Assembly (NCBI GenBank): GCA_030248195.1
Contig: JASAND010030881.1
Span: 1 to 64,000, forward strand
Length of the DNA: 64,000 nucleotides
Origin: Trissonchulus latispiculum
Lineage: Eukaryota; Nematoda; Enoplea; Enoplida; Ironidae
Direction: 5' to 3'
The translations under genes were made by a program, and so were the position numbers. The notes below the pieces were generated by a model. That model had not been told where the DNA came from. It searched no databases and was given only the letters and a program-made list of their open reading frames with translations. Positions within the stretch are counted from its first letter, which is position 1, and every line of letters begins with the position of its first letter. This document shows, one piece after another, positions 52,595 through 63,675 of this stretch.

Positions 52595-53440
52595 CTGGCA
52601 TTTTTTAGGGTTTTGAAAGTGGGGGGGGGCTTCGCCCCCCCTAGGGAGGGGGACGTGGGGGGGGGGGGCTTCCGAAAAGTGGGGGGGGCGAGCCAAAAGT
52701 AAAATATACTGAAATTTTTAGCGAAAAATCATGTTTAAGGTTAAACGCAAAAACATCGCTGTTTTTAATTTTTAAGCTTAAAATGAGCTTATAAGTCCAT
52801 AAATTAACTAAAAATTGAGAAAAATTTTGAAAATTTGACCTCAAAAACCTAATTTTTTGACACTTTTGGGCGACCCCCAAAAAAGTGGGTGGGGGCTTGC
52901 CGAAAAGTGGGGGGGGGGGGGGGCGAAAGTGGGGGGGGCTCCGAAAAGTGGAGGGGAGAACAGGGTTGGGAGTCTCGGGCTCGGTCTCGGTATCGGTCTC
53001 GCCCAAAAGCCGAGACTTGGCCAGTCTCGGTCTCGGTCTCGGTCTCGGTCTCGCTCACCCAAAAGTCTCGGTCTCGGACCGAGACCGAAAATTTTTTGAA
53101 AATATCTAATTTTGGCTAAAATTTGAAATCAATGTTATGAAAATTAACTAACGAGATGCGGAAACCATATGTTTATGTGTTAAAGCCCCTAATACTAGAT
53201 CTAAGCCTCAAAAAATGGTTGAAACTAATTTTAAGCTAAAAATTGCTAGTCTCGGTCTCGGTCTCGGTCTCGCCCAAAAGCCGAGACTTGGCCAGTCTCG
53301 GTCTCGGTCTCGGTCTCGGTACCTTGGTCTCGGTCTCGTTCTCGGTCTCGGTCTCGGTAAAATCTCGGTCTCGCCCAACCCTGGGGGGGAACCGAAAAGT
53401 GGGGGGGCCCCCCACCCCCCCTCCACTAAAAAAATGCCAG
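52595..53440. mobile_element. CTGG...CCAG G-tract element with 5-bp duplication CATAT
   Basis: The ends CTGGCATTTTTT / AAAAAATGCCAG are flanked by CATAT (52590-52594, 53441-53445). Dense G/C tracts lie inside. It carries the nested hAT-like element 52961-53383. Confidence 0.85.
52961..53383. mobile_element. hAT-type element with CTCGGT subterminal arrays
   Basis: The ends CAGGGTTGGG and CCCAACCCTG have flanks GGGGAGAA / GGGGGGAA (7 of 8 identical). Both ends hold tandem CTCGGT units, about 10-15 each, and share the phrase CGCCCAAAAGCCGAGACTTG. The 110-bp AT-rich centre has no gene. Long Arg-Asp or Val-Ser frames here are repeat artefacts. Confidence 0.8.
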
Positions 53441-53476
53441 CATATTATAGGGGTCGCTGCCGCGACCCCTATGATA

Positions 53477-56400
53477 TGGCGCGGCGGGAAATGAAAGCCC
53501 AAAATTTCGAATTTTGGCTATATACAACTTTTTGTTAAGCGACAATTCGAAAATCTAACGATAAATATATACGTATGACTATGAGGCCTTGCGAAGAGCT
53601 TCCAAATGAGCCTTAAAACATCTCTCTAACAGTAGTTACGGTTGGTGAGAAATTTTCGACCAAACCGATTGGAAAAACCCAATGCGGGAAAAAATCCATG
53701 GGCGGGAAAAAATCCATGGGCGGGAAAAAACCCTTCCGAAATTTTTGCTGGAAGCATGCCGGAACAGTTTTGACTATACCATTCGAAAGAGCGGGTCATT
53801 TTAGTATATATATACATCTGCATCTAAAAATATCAATATTTTTGCAAAAGTTCATGTCAAATTGACTTGAAAATGTTGTATGTTTATATATAGCGCGGCG
53901 GGAAAAAAACCCAAACCGATATGCGGGGAAAAAACCCATCGCCAGTGTGAGTCACCCATATGAGCTAGATCGGACTTTAATAGCCTATCTTAAAGAGCGT
54001 CCAAAACTACCCTAGAGGGTGTATTATTGTAGCTCCCACTGCCTCTCAGCAAATTTTTTGGGACTTTGAAAATTTTGAAATTTTTGGTCCCAACATGGGG
54101 GTCAGGCAGGGTCAACTTTGGGGGGTCACCCTGAACTACTGGGAAGACTTAGCCCAAAACGGATTACAGTTTCACAGAGGATATGTCTCGAACTTCACGA
54201 TGGTGTATTCAATTTGGCTCTAGTGCCTGTGGTGCGACCTGGGGGTGACCTAGACTCGGCGGGAAAAAAACCCATGTGCGGGAAAAAAAACCCAAATTTC
54301 AAAATGAAATTTTTTTCTAACCATTAGCAGCAAAGGAAAAATTCATGCATTTCTTAGCTCAGTAGAGCCTCCTGATTAATTTGGTATAGATTTTACCTAG
54401 GTTCGACCTTCCATGTGAGGTCCAGGTGGCCAAAATCTGAGACTGGGTTTTTTATTTGCGCCACAAACTGCGAAATTACGCAATTTTTTTCTGAAATACG
54501 CAAAAATTTTTGGGCCGTTGCGCCACAGTACGCAAAAATTTTTGAAAAAAATATGCTTGGAAAAATCTGATTTGGAGCCAAAATCTTTAAAAATTTTTCA
54601 GCAATTCAGAACCATTTTTGGGAGTTCAGCGACAAAAATAAAAATCGGTTTTTCCCCACCCCCTTGGTTTTATTTTTCCATTTTTTGAAATTCCATTGAC
54701 AGCTCGCCAAGAATTGGAACAAGCAGACGTTACTCTCATAAAAACTATCAAAAGGAATTGTGTAACTGTTGTGGAAAATTTTCCACAAGACTTCAAAAAA
54801 TAGGTATATATATATATATAAATTTTTAACTTTTGGGGTGTCGAAAATGCAAAAATTTTCAAAATGTCAAAAATGCTAAAAGTTGTTTGATTTAGCTCAA
54901 ATTTGGTATGGTACTTTGGATGGGTCGTGCCAACTTGCAAAAATTTCAGGCCTCTAGCTCTTCCTTATCACTCAAACTTGGGTTTTGGCGTGGTTGGTTT
55001 CTTACCTTCTTTTGGCGGTTGGTTTTTGTTCCCCGACCTCTATATATACAATACAAGCGACGAGTCATGTAATTTTTTCGGAGGTTCCAAAATGATAAAA
55101 TATATAATTAATATTAGATTTGTTAAAACGGTAAATTAATTTAAAAATTGCTCGAAAATAGTTTTTAAGAAATAAAACAGGTGTGGCGCAATTTTTTTCC
55201 TAATTACGCAAAAAATTTCGAGTCACTGCGCCACGGACCGCAAAAAGTTCGGACGAAAAATAAAACACAGATCTGAGATGGTGCCATTTCAAGCCAAATT
55301 TTCAAATTTCGCCAAAAACCGCTAAATTTTTCACTAAAATAGGTCGGGTTTGGCTTTAAATGCAATAAAAACACGTTTTCTATGTGATAGGATGCTTAAA
55401 CCGCAGAAATTAAGCAAATTTCAAAAATTTCCAAAATTTGCCTATGTTTACGTGTTAAACATACGAAATTTTGAAAAGTCAATTTGACATTTTTTGCAAA
55501 AATATTGGTATTTTATGATTCAGATGTACTAAAAATGACCCGCTCTTTCGAATGGTACAGTCAAAACCGTTCTGGCGTGCTTACAGCAAAAAATTCGGCT
55601 GGGTTTTTTTCCCGCCCATGGGTTTTTTTCCCGCATTGGGTTTTTCCCCATCGGTTTGGTCGAAAACTTCCCGCCAACGGTAAGCGCTAGAGAGACGTTT
55701 TATAGCTCATTTTGAAGCTCTTCGCAAGGCCTGATGGTAGTTATCGTTAGATTTTAGATTTGTCGCTTAATAAAAAAGTTACAGCCAAAATTCGAAAATT
55801 TGGGTTTTTTTCCCGCCGCGCTATAACACGTAAACATAGGAAAATGTTGGAAATTTTTGAAATTTGCGTAATTTCTGCAGTTTAAGCGTTTAAGCAAAAA
55901 TTTGGCTTGAAATGGCGCCATGTCAGATTTTAGCCCCTGGACCACACATAGAAGGTTGAACCTAAGGTAGGTAATATCTATGCCAAATTGATCAGGAGGC
56001 TCTATTGAGCTAAGAAATGCATGAATTTATCCTTTGCTGCTAATGGTTAGAAAAATATTTCATTTTTAAATCTGGTTTTTCCCGCACATGTGTTTTTTCC
56101 CGCCGAGTCTAGGTGTCCTCAGGTCGCACCACAGGTATATACACCAGAGCCAAATTGCATACACCATCATTAAGTTCGAGACATATCCTCTGTGAAACTG
56201 CAATCCGTTTTGGGATTAGGCCTTTTCAGTAGTTCAGGGTTGACCCCCCAAAGTTGACCCTCTCTAACCCACATGTTGGGAGTTGGGACCAAAAATTCCA
56301 AAATGCAGCGGGAGCTACAATAGCACACCCTCCAGGGTAGTTTTTCCCTCTGCGCCAAACATATGTTAATTAAATTAAGTAAATATGGCCCCACCACCTA
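53477..56400. repeat. Large inverted repeat with GCGGGAAAAAAACCC words
   Basis: About 53480-54440 recurs inverted at about 55490-56350 in blocks: GAGGCCTTGCGAAGAGCTTC, GCTCTTTCGAATGGTA, GAAACTGCAATCCGTTTTG and the GGCGGGAAAAAA / TTTTTTCCCGCC words. The middle has paired GCGCCAC...TTACGCAA blocks. No gene. Confidence 0.65.
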
Positions 56401-56439
56401 ATCGACAAATCCCAAACCCCACCCACCCAAATTTGCCAG

Positions 56440-58484
56440 GTAGAGTGCCGTTTGAGCCAATGCATAGAAATTTGACAGTTGACCTCTCTTAAGTGTTTCC
56501 TTTGTTCTCTTCCTATTTTCCAAAACTACCGTAATCCTATGCGTTTCAAAAACTGCCGTTTTAATGTAAGAAAGAGTGATACAGCAGTTTTCGCACAATT
56601 TACATTTAACACAATCTGCAAAATTAGTACAATAGTAAAATCAACTCAATAGCAATGTATATAGTTACGAATACAATTCCAAGTTTACATAACTATAACT
56701 TTTAATTTTAGCTCGAGGCTCGAGCATATATAATATCACTTTTGAAAAACTGCAATTTTCAGTTGTTTTGCAAACTTTAGTACTTCCGGGAAATTGAATT
56801 TCTGAAGTTAAAACAAAGATAAATGCTGCCCATAGATACTATCGCATACACTACATTCCTATCAGACGACTAATGTGAAGCAAATAATTAGTACATATCA
56901 AAATTATTTCTTCGGGCATTAAATTTGCAACCAAAAGCTGAGTAGCCAAATTCTGTTTAGCCTCAGTTATTTCCTGATCTAATCTGACATAAGTTGGATT
57001 CCGTGGTTTAGCTGTACGCAAATTACTCAGCTGCACTATGCGAGCAAGCGTTGTTGCTTGCAGCTTGCGAATAAAATGCAGAAACCAGCGAAACGACGGG
57101 TGCGTTCGCCCAAAACTCGAATTTAATGAGTTATGCCAACCTTCGGCATGATTGGTAGTGCGAGGACCATCATTGTCGTAATGGGTCCATCCAGAAGGAT
57201 TGCCCCAAACATAATTCTGTAGCATTGGGCGGTCTTATTCTGTAAAAGAACAAGCACAAGCGGAACAGCTTCCCCATTTAGAAAACCGTGAATAGTGTAA
57301 ATTTGCTCAAATCCTTCGGGGGCAAACTGGAAAGTGCCGTCATATACCCAAAAATTGCTTTCAAAAAGAATGGCCAATTCGACTTTTGAGGCAAAAATCA
57401 TAATTTTTGGATGAATATTCTGAAATAAGAGATAGCGTTCACCATGGTTTGGATCATCTGGAGGGGCTTTTTCACCTCTAAGAGTCAACTGTAACGAATC
57501 TGGAACAGCGAACGGATCAGGAACAGGGCGGACTGCGTGTTCGGCATGTTTGTAAAGGGCCCGTTTGATCGAGTGGTATGCAGGCACTTCGGCCTGAACC
57601 AACAGCTGTTCATCGGTTCTCGGAAATTTTGAGGGAATCTCTGCGACAGTATCGACGTAGACTTCTCGGGGACGTTTAGTTCCACGTCGAACATCATTTC
57701 GCATGCTTCGATCAAGCTGAAGTGCTGCCACTTGACAGTTAGGCAGTGGAAGGCAGTTTGCATGGTGACCTCTCTCCGGATCTCCGATAACCTCACCCCC
57801 ACGCACCACTATTCGCCCATAAGCATTGTCCTTTATTTCGCTGCACCGCCTACATATAAAATAGGATGTGTCGACGGAGGAGCTCTTTTTGCGGTAAAGA
57901 TAAGAATGGAGCGGATGCGCAGTCGACTGAACAACCAGAAGCTGAGATTTTAAAAATTTACTGAAAATAAATTTTGCGGGAACTGCCATTCAACTAAAAC
58001 AAAAGAAAACAAACCAATAAAATTAAATTCGTCAAAAGTCAGCTGTATTTTTTAAATTCAATAATCTAAAGGTTAAAGATTATTTTTACAGCAATTTGTA
58101 CAAAAATTTAAAATCATTGCGAATCTTTTCGATTCCAAGCTAAATAATACAAATTTTATTTGCTAAATTAAAGTTAAAGTTAAATTGAGAATATTTATAG
58201 TAATTAAGTGAATTCAAAGTTTAAAAGATTTAATCAAAAATTAACTAAAGCATGTAAACTTCAAAAATGCAGAAATAACGTAACTAAAGGATTAAAAGCA
58301 AACTCTACATTTAACATAAGCGATCTAAATGTAACGTAACATTAAAATGGTTTTGCACTATGACCTTAAGAATTTTATACGGTTCATAAATTTGACCTCT
58401 CTAATTTCTAGTTGCCCTTACGTGTTAGACTACGGCGTCATAAATCTTTCGTAAACAATACATTGGCTCAAACGGCACCCAATC
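56440..58484 (-). mobile_element. MULE-type DNA transposon with 10-bp target duplication
   Basis: It is flanked by a perfect AATTTGCCAG (56430-56439, 58485-58494). Inverted ends share GTGCCGTTTGAGCCAATG. Duplications of 8-11 bp are typical of Mutator-like elements, and the interior codes for a MULE transposase remnant. Confidence 0.9.
56851..57989 (-). pseudogene. FLYWCH/MULE transposase with internal deletion
   Basis: The N-terminal frame (57989 down to about 57230) has a FLYWCH-like zinc domain (HSYLYRKKSSS, CRRC, ending ERGHHANCLP). It then has the start of the MULE domain with the first catalytic Asp in VYDGTFQFAPEGFEQIYTIH, up to LLQNKTAQCY. A second frame then gives the C-terminal region (RTTNHAEGWHNSLN, WFLHFIRKLQ). 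Roughly 150 residues expected in between, including the remaining catalytic acids, are missing, and the frame changes at the join. The protein cannot be active. The element could move only with a transposase supplied elsewhere. Confidence 0.85.
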
Positions 58485-58739
58485 AATTTGCCAGACCCAC
58501 CCTAAGAATTTCTGACGTTTCACTAAAAAATCTTGCAAATTTTCTTTAACATCTTGGTTAAAATGAAGAACAATCACTATTTTTAGGCTTTGTGCAGTTA
58601 ATTAAATAGCATTTTGTCAGAAAATTTTTAAGGAGAAATGTTTTATCTCCTCTCCCAAGTTAGATTTTCTTTGGCCTAATCCCAAACCATAAATTGTTAG
58701 TGGCATTAGTGGTGATAAGCAGCAGTGAGATATCGCCGA

Positions 58740-59125
58740 ATCAACATTAGAAATAATCTGGAAAACAATTAAAAAAATTGCAAGCTACGGAAGAGGCGTT
58801 TCTGAAAACAATCAGAAATCATTAGAAACATTTTTGAAAACAATGGATATTATTTAGAAAACAATAAGAAAATGTTAACTTTTATTAGGAAATTAATTCG
58901 AAAGAAATAAGAAAATATTGTGTAATCAATTAGAAATAATTCAGAAAACAATTAGAAAGTGGTGCCTGGTTAGAAAAAATTAACAGAAATTAATTAGAAA
59001 ACCACAAGAAAACAATTAGAAAAATATAGAAAACTATTAGAAACAATTTTTGTAAACAATCAGAAAAGTTATGGAAAAAAATTAGAAACGTTTTTCCAAT
59101 TGTTTTCTGGAAATGGGCTTCGTGT
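58740..59125 (+). repeat. TTAGAAAACAA degenerate repeat, copy 1
   Basis: Many near-copies of ATTAGAAAACAA, ending CCAATTGTTTTCTGG, then GGGCTTCGTGTG. The same structure recurs at 59530-59905 in the same orientation. Confidence 0.6.
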
Positions 59126-59529
59126 GATCCCCACCCTACACGCACATATAGTCTGTTTTGATCTAGGTATTTCCATATTGCCTTGATTGATCCAAGTGGG
59201 GGTATCCATCCAACCAACCCTCATCCGTTTTTGGGAGCTCAAAGGGAATTTTTAGCTATTTATATATATTATTGCATATTTGAATTTGAAAAAACTTAGG
59301 TCAGGCAGGACCTGGTTCCTTCGTTTTCGAGTCGTCTGCGATGTTCCATATTTTCGTTTGTCGTTTGATATAATATAGCCGCAGGCTTTTTTCTTTCGTG
59401 ACTAAGGATAGCTAGGCTTAATTTACATCGCTTATGAAACAGTATTTTTACTGTTTGTAGTAGCGATTAGCATTATGGAAGCGCAAACGCAGTATATGCA
59501 TGAGCGAAGCAATTATTCTTCTTCATTTA

Positions 59530-59905
59530 GAAAATAATCATAAATTAATTAGAAAACAATTAGAAAACAATGAGAAATTATTAGGAAATAAAGCCAAAGC
59601 AAGTCTTTAGAAAACAATTAGAAAACAATAGAAACATTTTAGAAGACATAAGAAGTTATTTTGAAAACAATTAGAAAAATCGACATTTTTTCCTGAAAAC
59701 AATATGAAATCAATTAGAAAACAATAAGAAATTAATTAGAAAAAATACAGAAATTAATTAGAAAATGGACACCTTCAGTTTAGAAGAAAATAACTAGAAA
59801 ACAATGAGAAAACAATGAAAATAAAAAATTTGCAGAAAACATAAAGAAAAAATAAAACATTTATCATTAAGTTTTCTAATTGTTTTCTAAAAAAGGGCTT
59901 CGTGT
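59530..59905 (+). repeat. TTAGAAAACAA degenerate repeat, copy 2
   Basis: The same A-rich words, ending CTAATTGTTTTCTAA, then GGGCTTCGTGTG. Partner of 58740-59125. Confidence 0.6.
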
Positions 59906-59970
59906 GTTTACCCCCCCCCCAGATTTTTTTACTTACCCTCCCCAACTTTCGGCTACCCCCCGAACCCCCC

Positions 59971-60429
59971 CCCCATAGGTGTGGCTGGCGAAAAAGTGGG
60001 GGTGGGGGTTCAGAAAAAAGTAGGGAGGGGGTTTGGCGAAAAAGGGGGAGGGGGGTCGCGAAAAGTCGATTTGGGGGAGGGGTAAGAAAAATTTTCTAGG
60101 GGGGGGGTCGGCGAAAAATTTCGAAAAAAGTCGGTTTTTCGTTAAAAAATTGAAAAATTTTCTCAATTTACAGCTATTTTTAACGATTTTTAGCTGAATT
60201 AAGCGAATTCTAGCAAATTTTTGCTAATTTTTGGAATTTTTTGGAAAAATTTCGAATTTTTAGCTGAAAATTTTCAAAAATTTAGGTAGGGGTTTGAAAA
60301 TTTTTAGGGGGGAGGGGTCTGAAAAAATTAATTTGGGGGGAGGGGTAGGAAAAATTTTTATGGGGGGGTTGGCGACCTCTCCATTGGGGGGGTGGGGTCC
60401 CCCCCCACCCCCCCCTAACACACCTATGC
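59971..60429. mobile_element. CATAGGTGTG G-tract element in a C-tract
   Basis: The ends CATAGGTGTG / CACACCTATG surround dense G-tracts and AT-rich sequence. Both flanks are C10, so the duplication cannot be distinguished from the homopolymer. Confidence 0.65.
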
Positions 60430-60871
60430 CCCCCCCCCGATGTTTAACGACCCATTAAATTAGATTAAAAGTTAGCTAATTTTCGCTGAAAAATGGCCAT
60501 TTTTTGAATACTTTTTCTCAAATTTTGGCTTAAAATCGCTTTAAACGGTGCAAAAACGCCTAAAACGATAAAGACAAGCATTATTTTGAAGAAAAAAGGG
60601 ATAAATTACAGAAAATTTTGCATTTTTTGGCCATTTTTCGAAATTTCTGAGGTCCAAATTCTGGGGGGGGGGTGGGGGGGGGGTGGGGTACCCCCCATCA
60701 CATTTCGGGGGTCGACCACCAAAATCCCAATATTTACCCCCCGAGACCCTAAGTTCCAGGGAAACTATGGGTACCCCATCTTATTTCGGAGGTCGGCCAA
60801 GATTTCCCCCTCCCCCAGACACAAAGTTCCAAGGAAACTATGTGTATATCCTCCTTGCCAAAATGAAGACA

Positions 60872-61110
60872 GCTCTTCGGCAGAAGTAGACATTGATATT
60901 GCAATTAAAAATAAGAAACTTATTTTTAAGCCTTACGATAAAACCGACAATTCCACTTTTAATACAATAAAATTTCCTCATATTGAAGGTGATTTCTCAA
61001 CGGAACGTGCTTATATAATTGTTAGAAATGAATTGCAAAGACTAAGGAAATTATCTGAAAATATAACTTTTTGGAATACGGCTGCTCATAGTTTGTCTAA
61101 AAAACTGCGT
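60872..61110 (+). other. Unrecognised coding-like open frame, possible exon
   Basis: A roughly 80-codon open stretch in AT-rich sequence, after an AAGACAG that could be an acceptor, has protein-like composition (IAIKNKKLIFKPYDKTDNST, then ERAYIIVRNELQRLRKL, FWNTAAHSLSKKL). It ends in the TTAA element at 61111, and I see no donor. I do not recognise the family; a captured or broken gene fragment is possible. Confidence 0.3.
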
Positions 61111-62118
61111 TTAAGGTGCTGGTTTCCTTTCGAGTATTTTTTACTCCTACGGCTTTAATCCTTTACACAAAGGGCTAAAACATACGAAATAACCTATTTC
61201 CGTGCTCTTTAACATTTTAGGACCAGACCCGTAAGGCCAAAAGATAAGAAAGTTTTGGTTTTTGGCCTTAGGCTCCCAGTAGGTAGACAAGACACGGGAT
61301 TGGTTGGTATGGCTGGAAAGAGGACTCGAAAATGAACATTTTTGGTCTTACAACCTTTGAGTTATCTCCAGTGGTTAAGTCAGTATAAGCAAAAAACTGT
61401 TTTTAGGGTCAAAAATGGCCATTTTCGAGGAAATCAGTTTTGTCAAAATTACTGCCACATGTTAAGGACAAAATTGGCTTACTTATACTCAATCGATACA
61501 TCGTCCAAATGCACATTTTATGAATGCCTATTAGCTGGACTTTATTGCTTTCAGCTAGATATTTGGCCGAAAAACCATTTTGGCAAAACTGCTATTATTT
61601 TGTTTCGAACATCGATTTCTCAAAAAGTACTCGACAGATTCCAGAGATTTTCGGCAGAATCGAAATTCGCACTTCTGCGGAGGGACGTTTTTCTTGGTTT
61701 GGGCTAAAACATATTGAGTAGCAAGAAAACTCAATGCGAAGTTGCGAAATTTCGTGTTACTGTGCATTTGGCCGATTTTCTCGACCGTTAAGACCTGCTG
61801 AGCCAAATCCAAAAAAAGTCCCCCCGCCCACATGTCCTTCATATCGTGGTACAAAAAGAACTTTTGGCCGATTCTTCAGTTTTGAGAAATCGATGTTCAA
61901 AAACTTTTGGTCTATATTCATCCTGTTAGATGTCAGCTTGTCAGAAAATTTCTGCTATTTTTTTGCTAATTTGCCAGTTCTGTAGGCTCATGTAAATGTA
62001 CAGATAATAAGCTTTAAAACGATGTATAAAGCTCTTTGCAACTCCCAAAATTGCGAAAGTTATAGCGTTTCAAAAAATCACCACAAAAGCACTGCACAAA
62101 AGGATACCACCACCTTAA
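61111..62118 (+). mobile_element. TTAA-target element, copy B2
   Basis: It runs from TTAAGGTGCTGGTTTCC to GGATACCACCACCTTAA. It is a 1.0-kb copy of B1 without the nested insertions. The end TTAA is shared with the next copy. Confidence 0.75.
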
Positions 62119-63131
62119 GGTGCTGGTTTCCTTTTGTGCAGTGCTTTTTTAGTAATTTTTTCAACCGCTATAACTTTCGCAATTTCGGGAGTAGGAAAGA
62201 GCTTTATACATCGTTTTAAAGCTTATTGTCTGTACATTCACATGAGCTTACGAAACTGGCAAAAGTAGCAAAAAAATTGCAGTAATGTTTTGGCATACTG
62301 ACATCTAACATGAAGAATGTAGACCAAAAATCTTTGAACATCGATTTCTCAGAACTGAAGAATCGGCCAAAACTTCTTTATGTGTCACGATATAAAGGAC
62401 ATATGGGCCGAGGGTCGTTTTTTTGGATTTGGCTCAACAAGTCTCAATACTCCAGAAAATCCGGCAAATGTGCAATGACACGAAATTTCGCAACTTCGCA
62501 TTGAGTTTTCTTGCTACTCGATACGTTTTAGCCCAAACCAAGAAAAACGTCCCTCCGCAGGAGTGCGAATTTCACATTCTGCCAAAAATTTCCGGAATCC
62601 GTCGAGTAGTTTTTGAGAAATCCATGTTCGAAAAAAAATAATCGCAGTTTTGCCAAAATGGTTTTTTGGCCAAATCTCCAGCTGAACGCTATAAATTCCG
62701 GCTACTAGGCATTCACAAAATATGCATTTCGACGCTGTATCGATTGAGTATAAATAAGCCAACTTTGTCCTTAACATGTGGCAGTAATTTTGAAAAAACC
62801 GATTTCCTCAAAAATGGCCATTTTTTGACCCTAAAAACAGTTTTTTGCTTATACCGACTTAACCACTGGAGACAGCTCAAAAGTTGTAAGAGCAAAAATG
62901 TTCGTTTTCGTGTCCTCTTTCCAGCCATAGCAACCAATCCCGTGTTTTGTCTACTTACTGGGAGGCTAAGGTGAAAAACCAAAACTTTTTCATCTTTTGG
63001 CCGAAAAAGACGGGACTGGTCCCAGAATGTTAAAGAGCACGGAAATAGGTTATTTCGTAAGTTTTAGCCATTTACGTAAAGGATTAAAGCCGTATGAGGC
63101 AAAAATACCCGAAAGGAAACCAGTACCTTAA
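62115..63131 (-). mobile_element. TTAA-target element, copy B3, inverted
   Basis: Reverse-orientation copy of B2, joined tail to tail at TTAA 62115-62118, so 61111-63131 is a palindrome of about 2 kb. It ends GGAAACCAGTACCTTAA. Confidence 0.75.
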
Positions 63132-63675
63132 GGTGGTGATTCCTTTTGGGCACATATTGTTGTTTGGCGGTGCAAATCAAGATGAAATTTGACGAAACTT
63201 TCAAAAATACGTTGTTTTAGCGTTGTAACACCCTCAGCGCAATCCCGATTCAAAAATTCAAGATTTCTGGTCAGGGCAGGTTTCCCCAATTTTTGAACGT
63301 TTGGCAGCAGCCATACTGTTACGACTATATTCATTCGAAAGATCTCGTTGAGCTTTATATTTTTTGCTTTTTAAGGCAACGTTCTAGCTTTTCTCTACCG
63401 TGAGATATAGCCGATTTTCGTGTTTTGGCATCGAAAACTTGTTATTTTTGCAGAAATCAAATAATCCATCGTTTCTTGAACTATGCAAGCCGTAAAATCA
63501 AACTAAGGGCGTCGATCTGAAGGTCTCATAGGGGCGAATTATCCGACGCATGATCGTCTTCCAACAGCATCCCGTAGGCTGCTATCATAAAAAATGTAGT
63601 TTTTGCAAAAACACGACCAAGTTTTTCCAAAGATTGTGGAGCATTCACCATGCGAGTTGGAGGGCTGCTACTTAA
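63128..63675 (+). mobile_element. TTAA-target element, partial copy of A
   Basis: It starts TTAAGGTGGTGATTCCTTTT and follows copy A for about 540 bp up to TTAA at 63672, where another sequence (GGTGGTAGTACCAC) begins. It is probably interrupted by a further TTAA insertion running out of the window. Confidence 0.65.

Larger units (their letters stand above)
52430..53474 (+). repeat. Shared 3' terminal region with hairpin, copy 3 (interrupted)
   Basis: AACTTTTTAACGG, CATACTAAACTC and TCTGCGCAGGATCTGCGC, then the nested element 52595-53440, then the ATAGGGGTCGC hairpin (loop TGCC) and TGA at 53474. With the satellites before it, this is a second copy of the layout at 41945-44378. Confidence 0.8.

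Noticed and set aside
52841..53538. Several frames with Arg-Asp or Ser-Val runs
   Set aside because: Translations of the CTCGGT hexamer arrays in a non-coding element.
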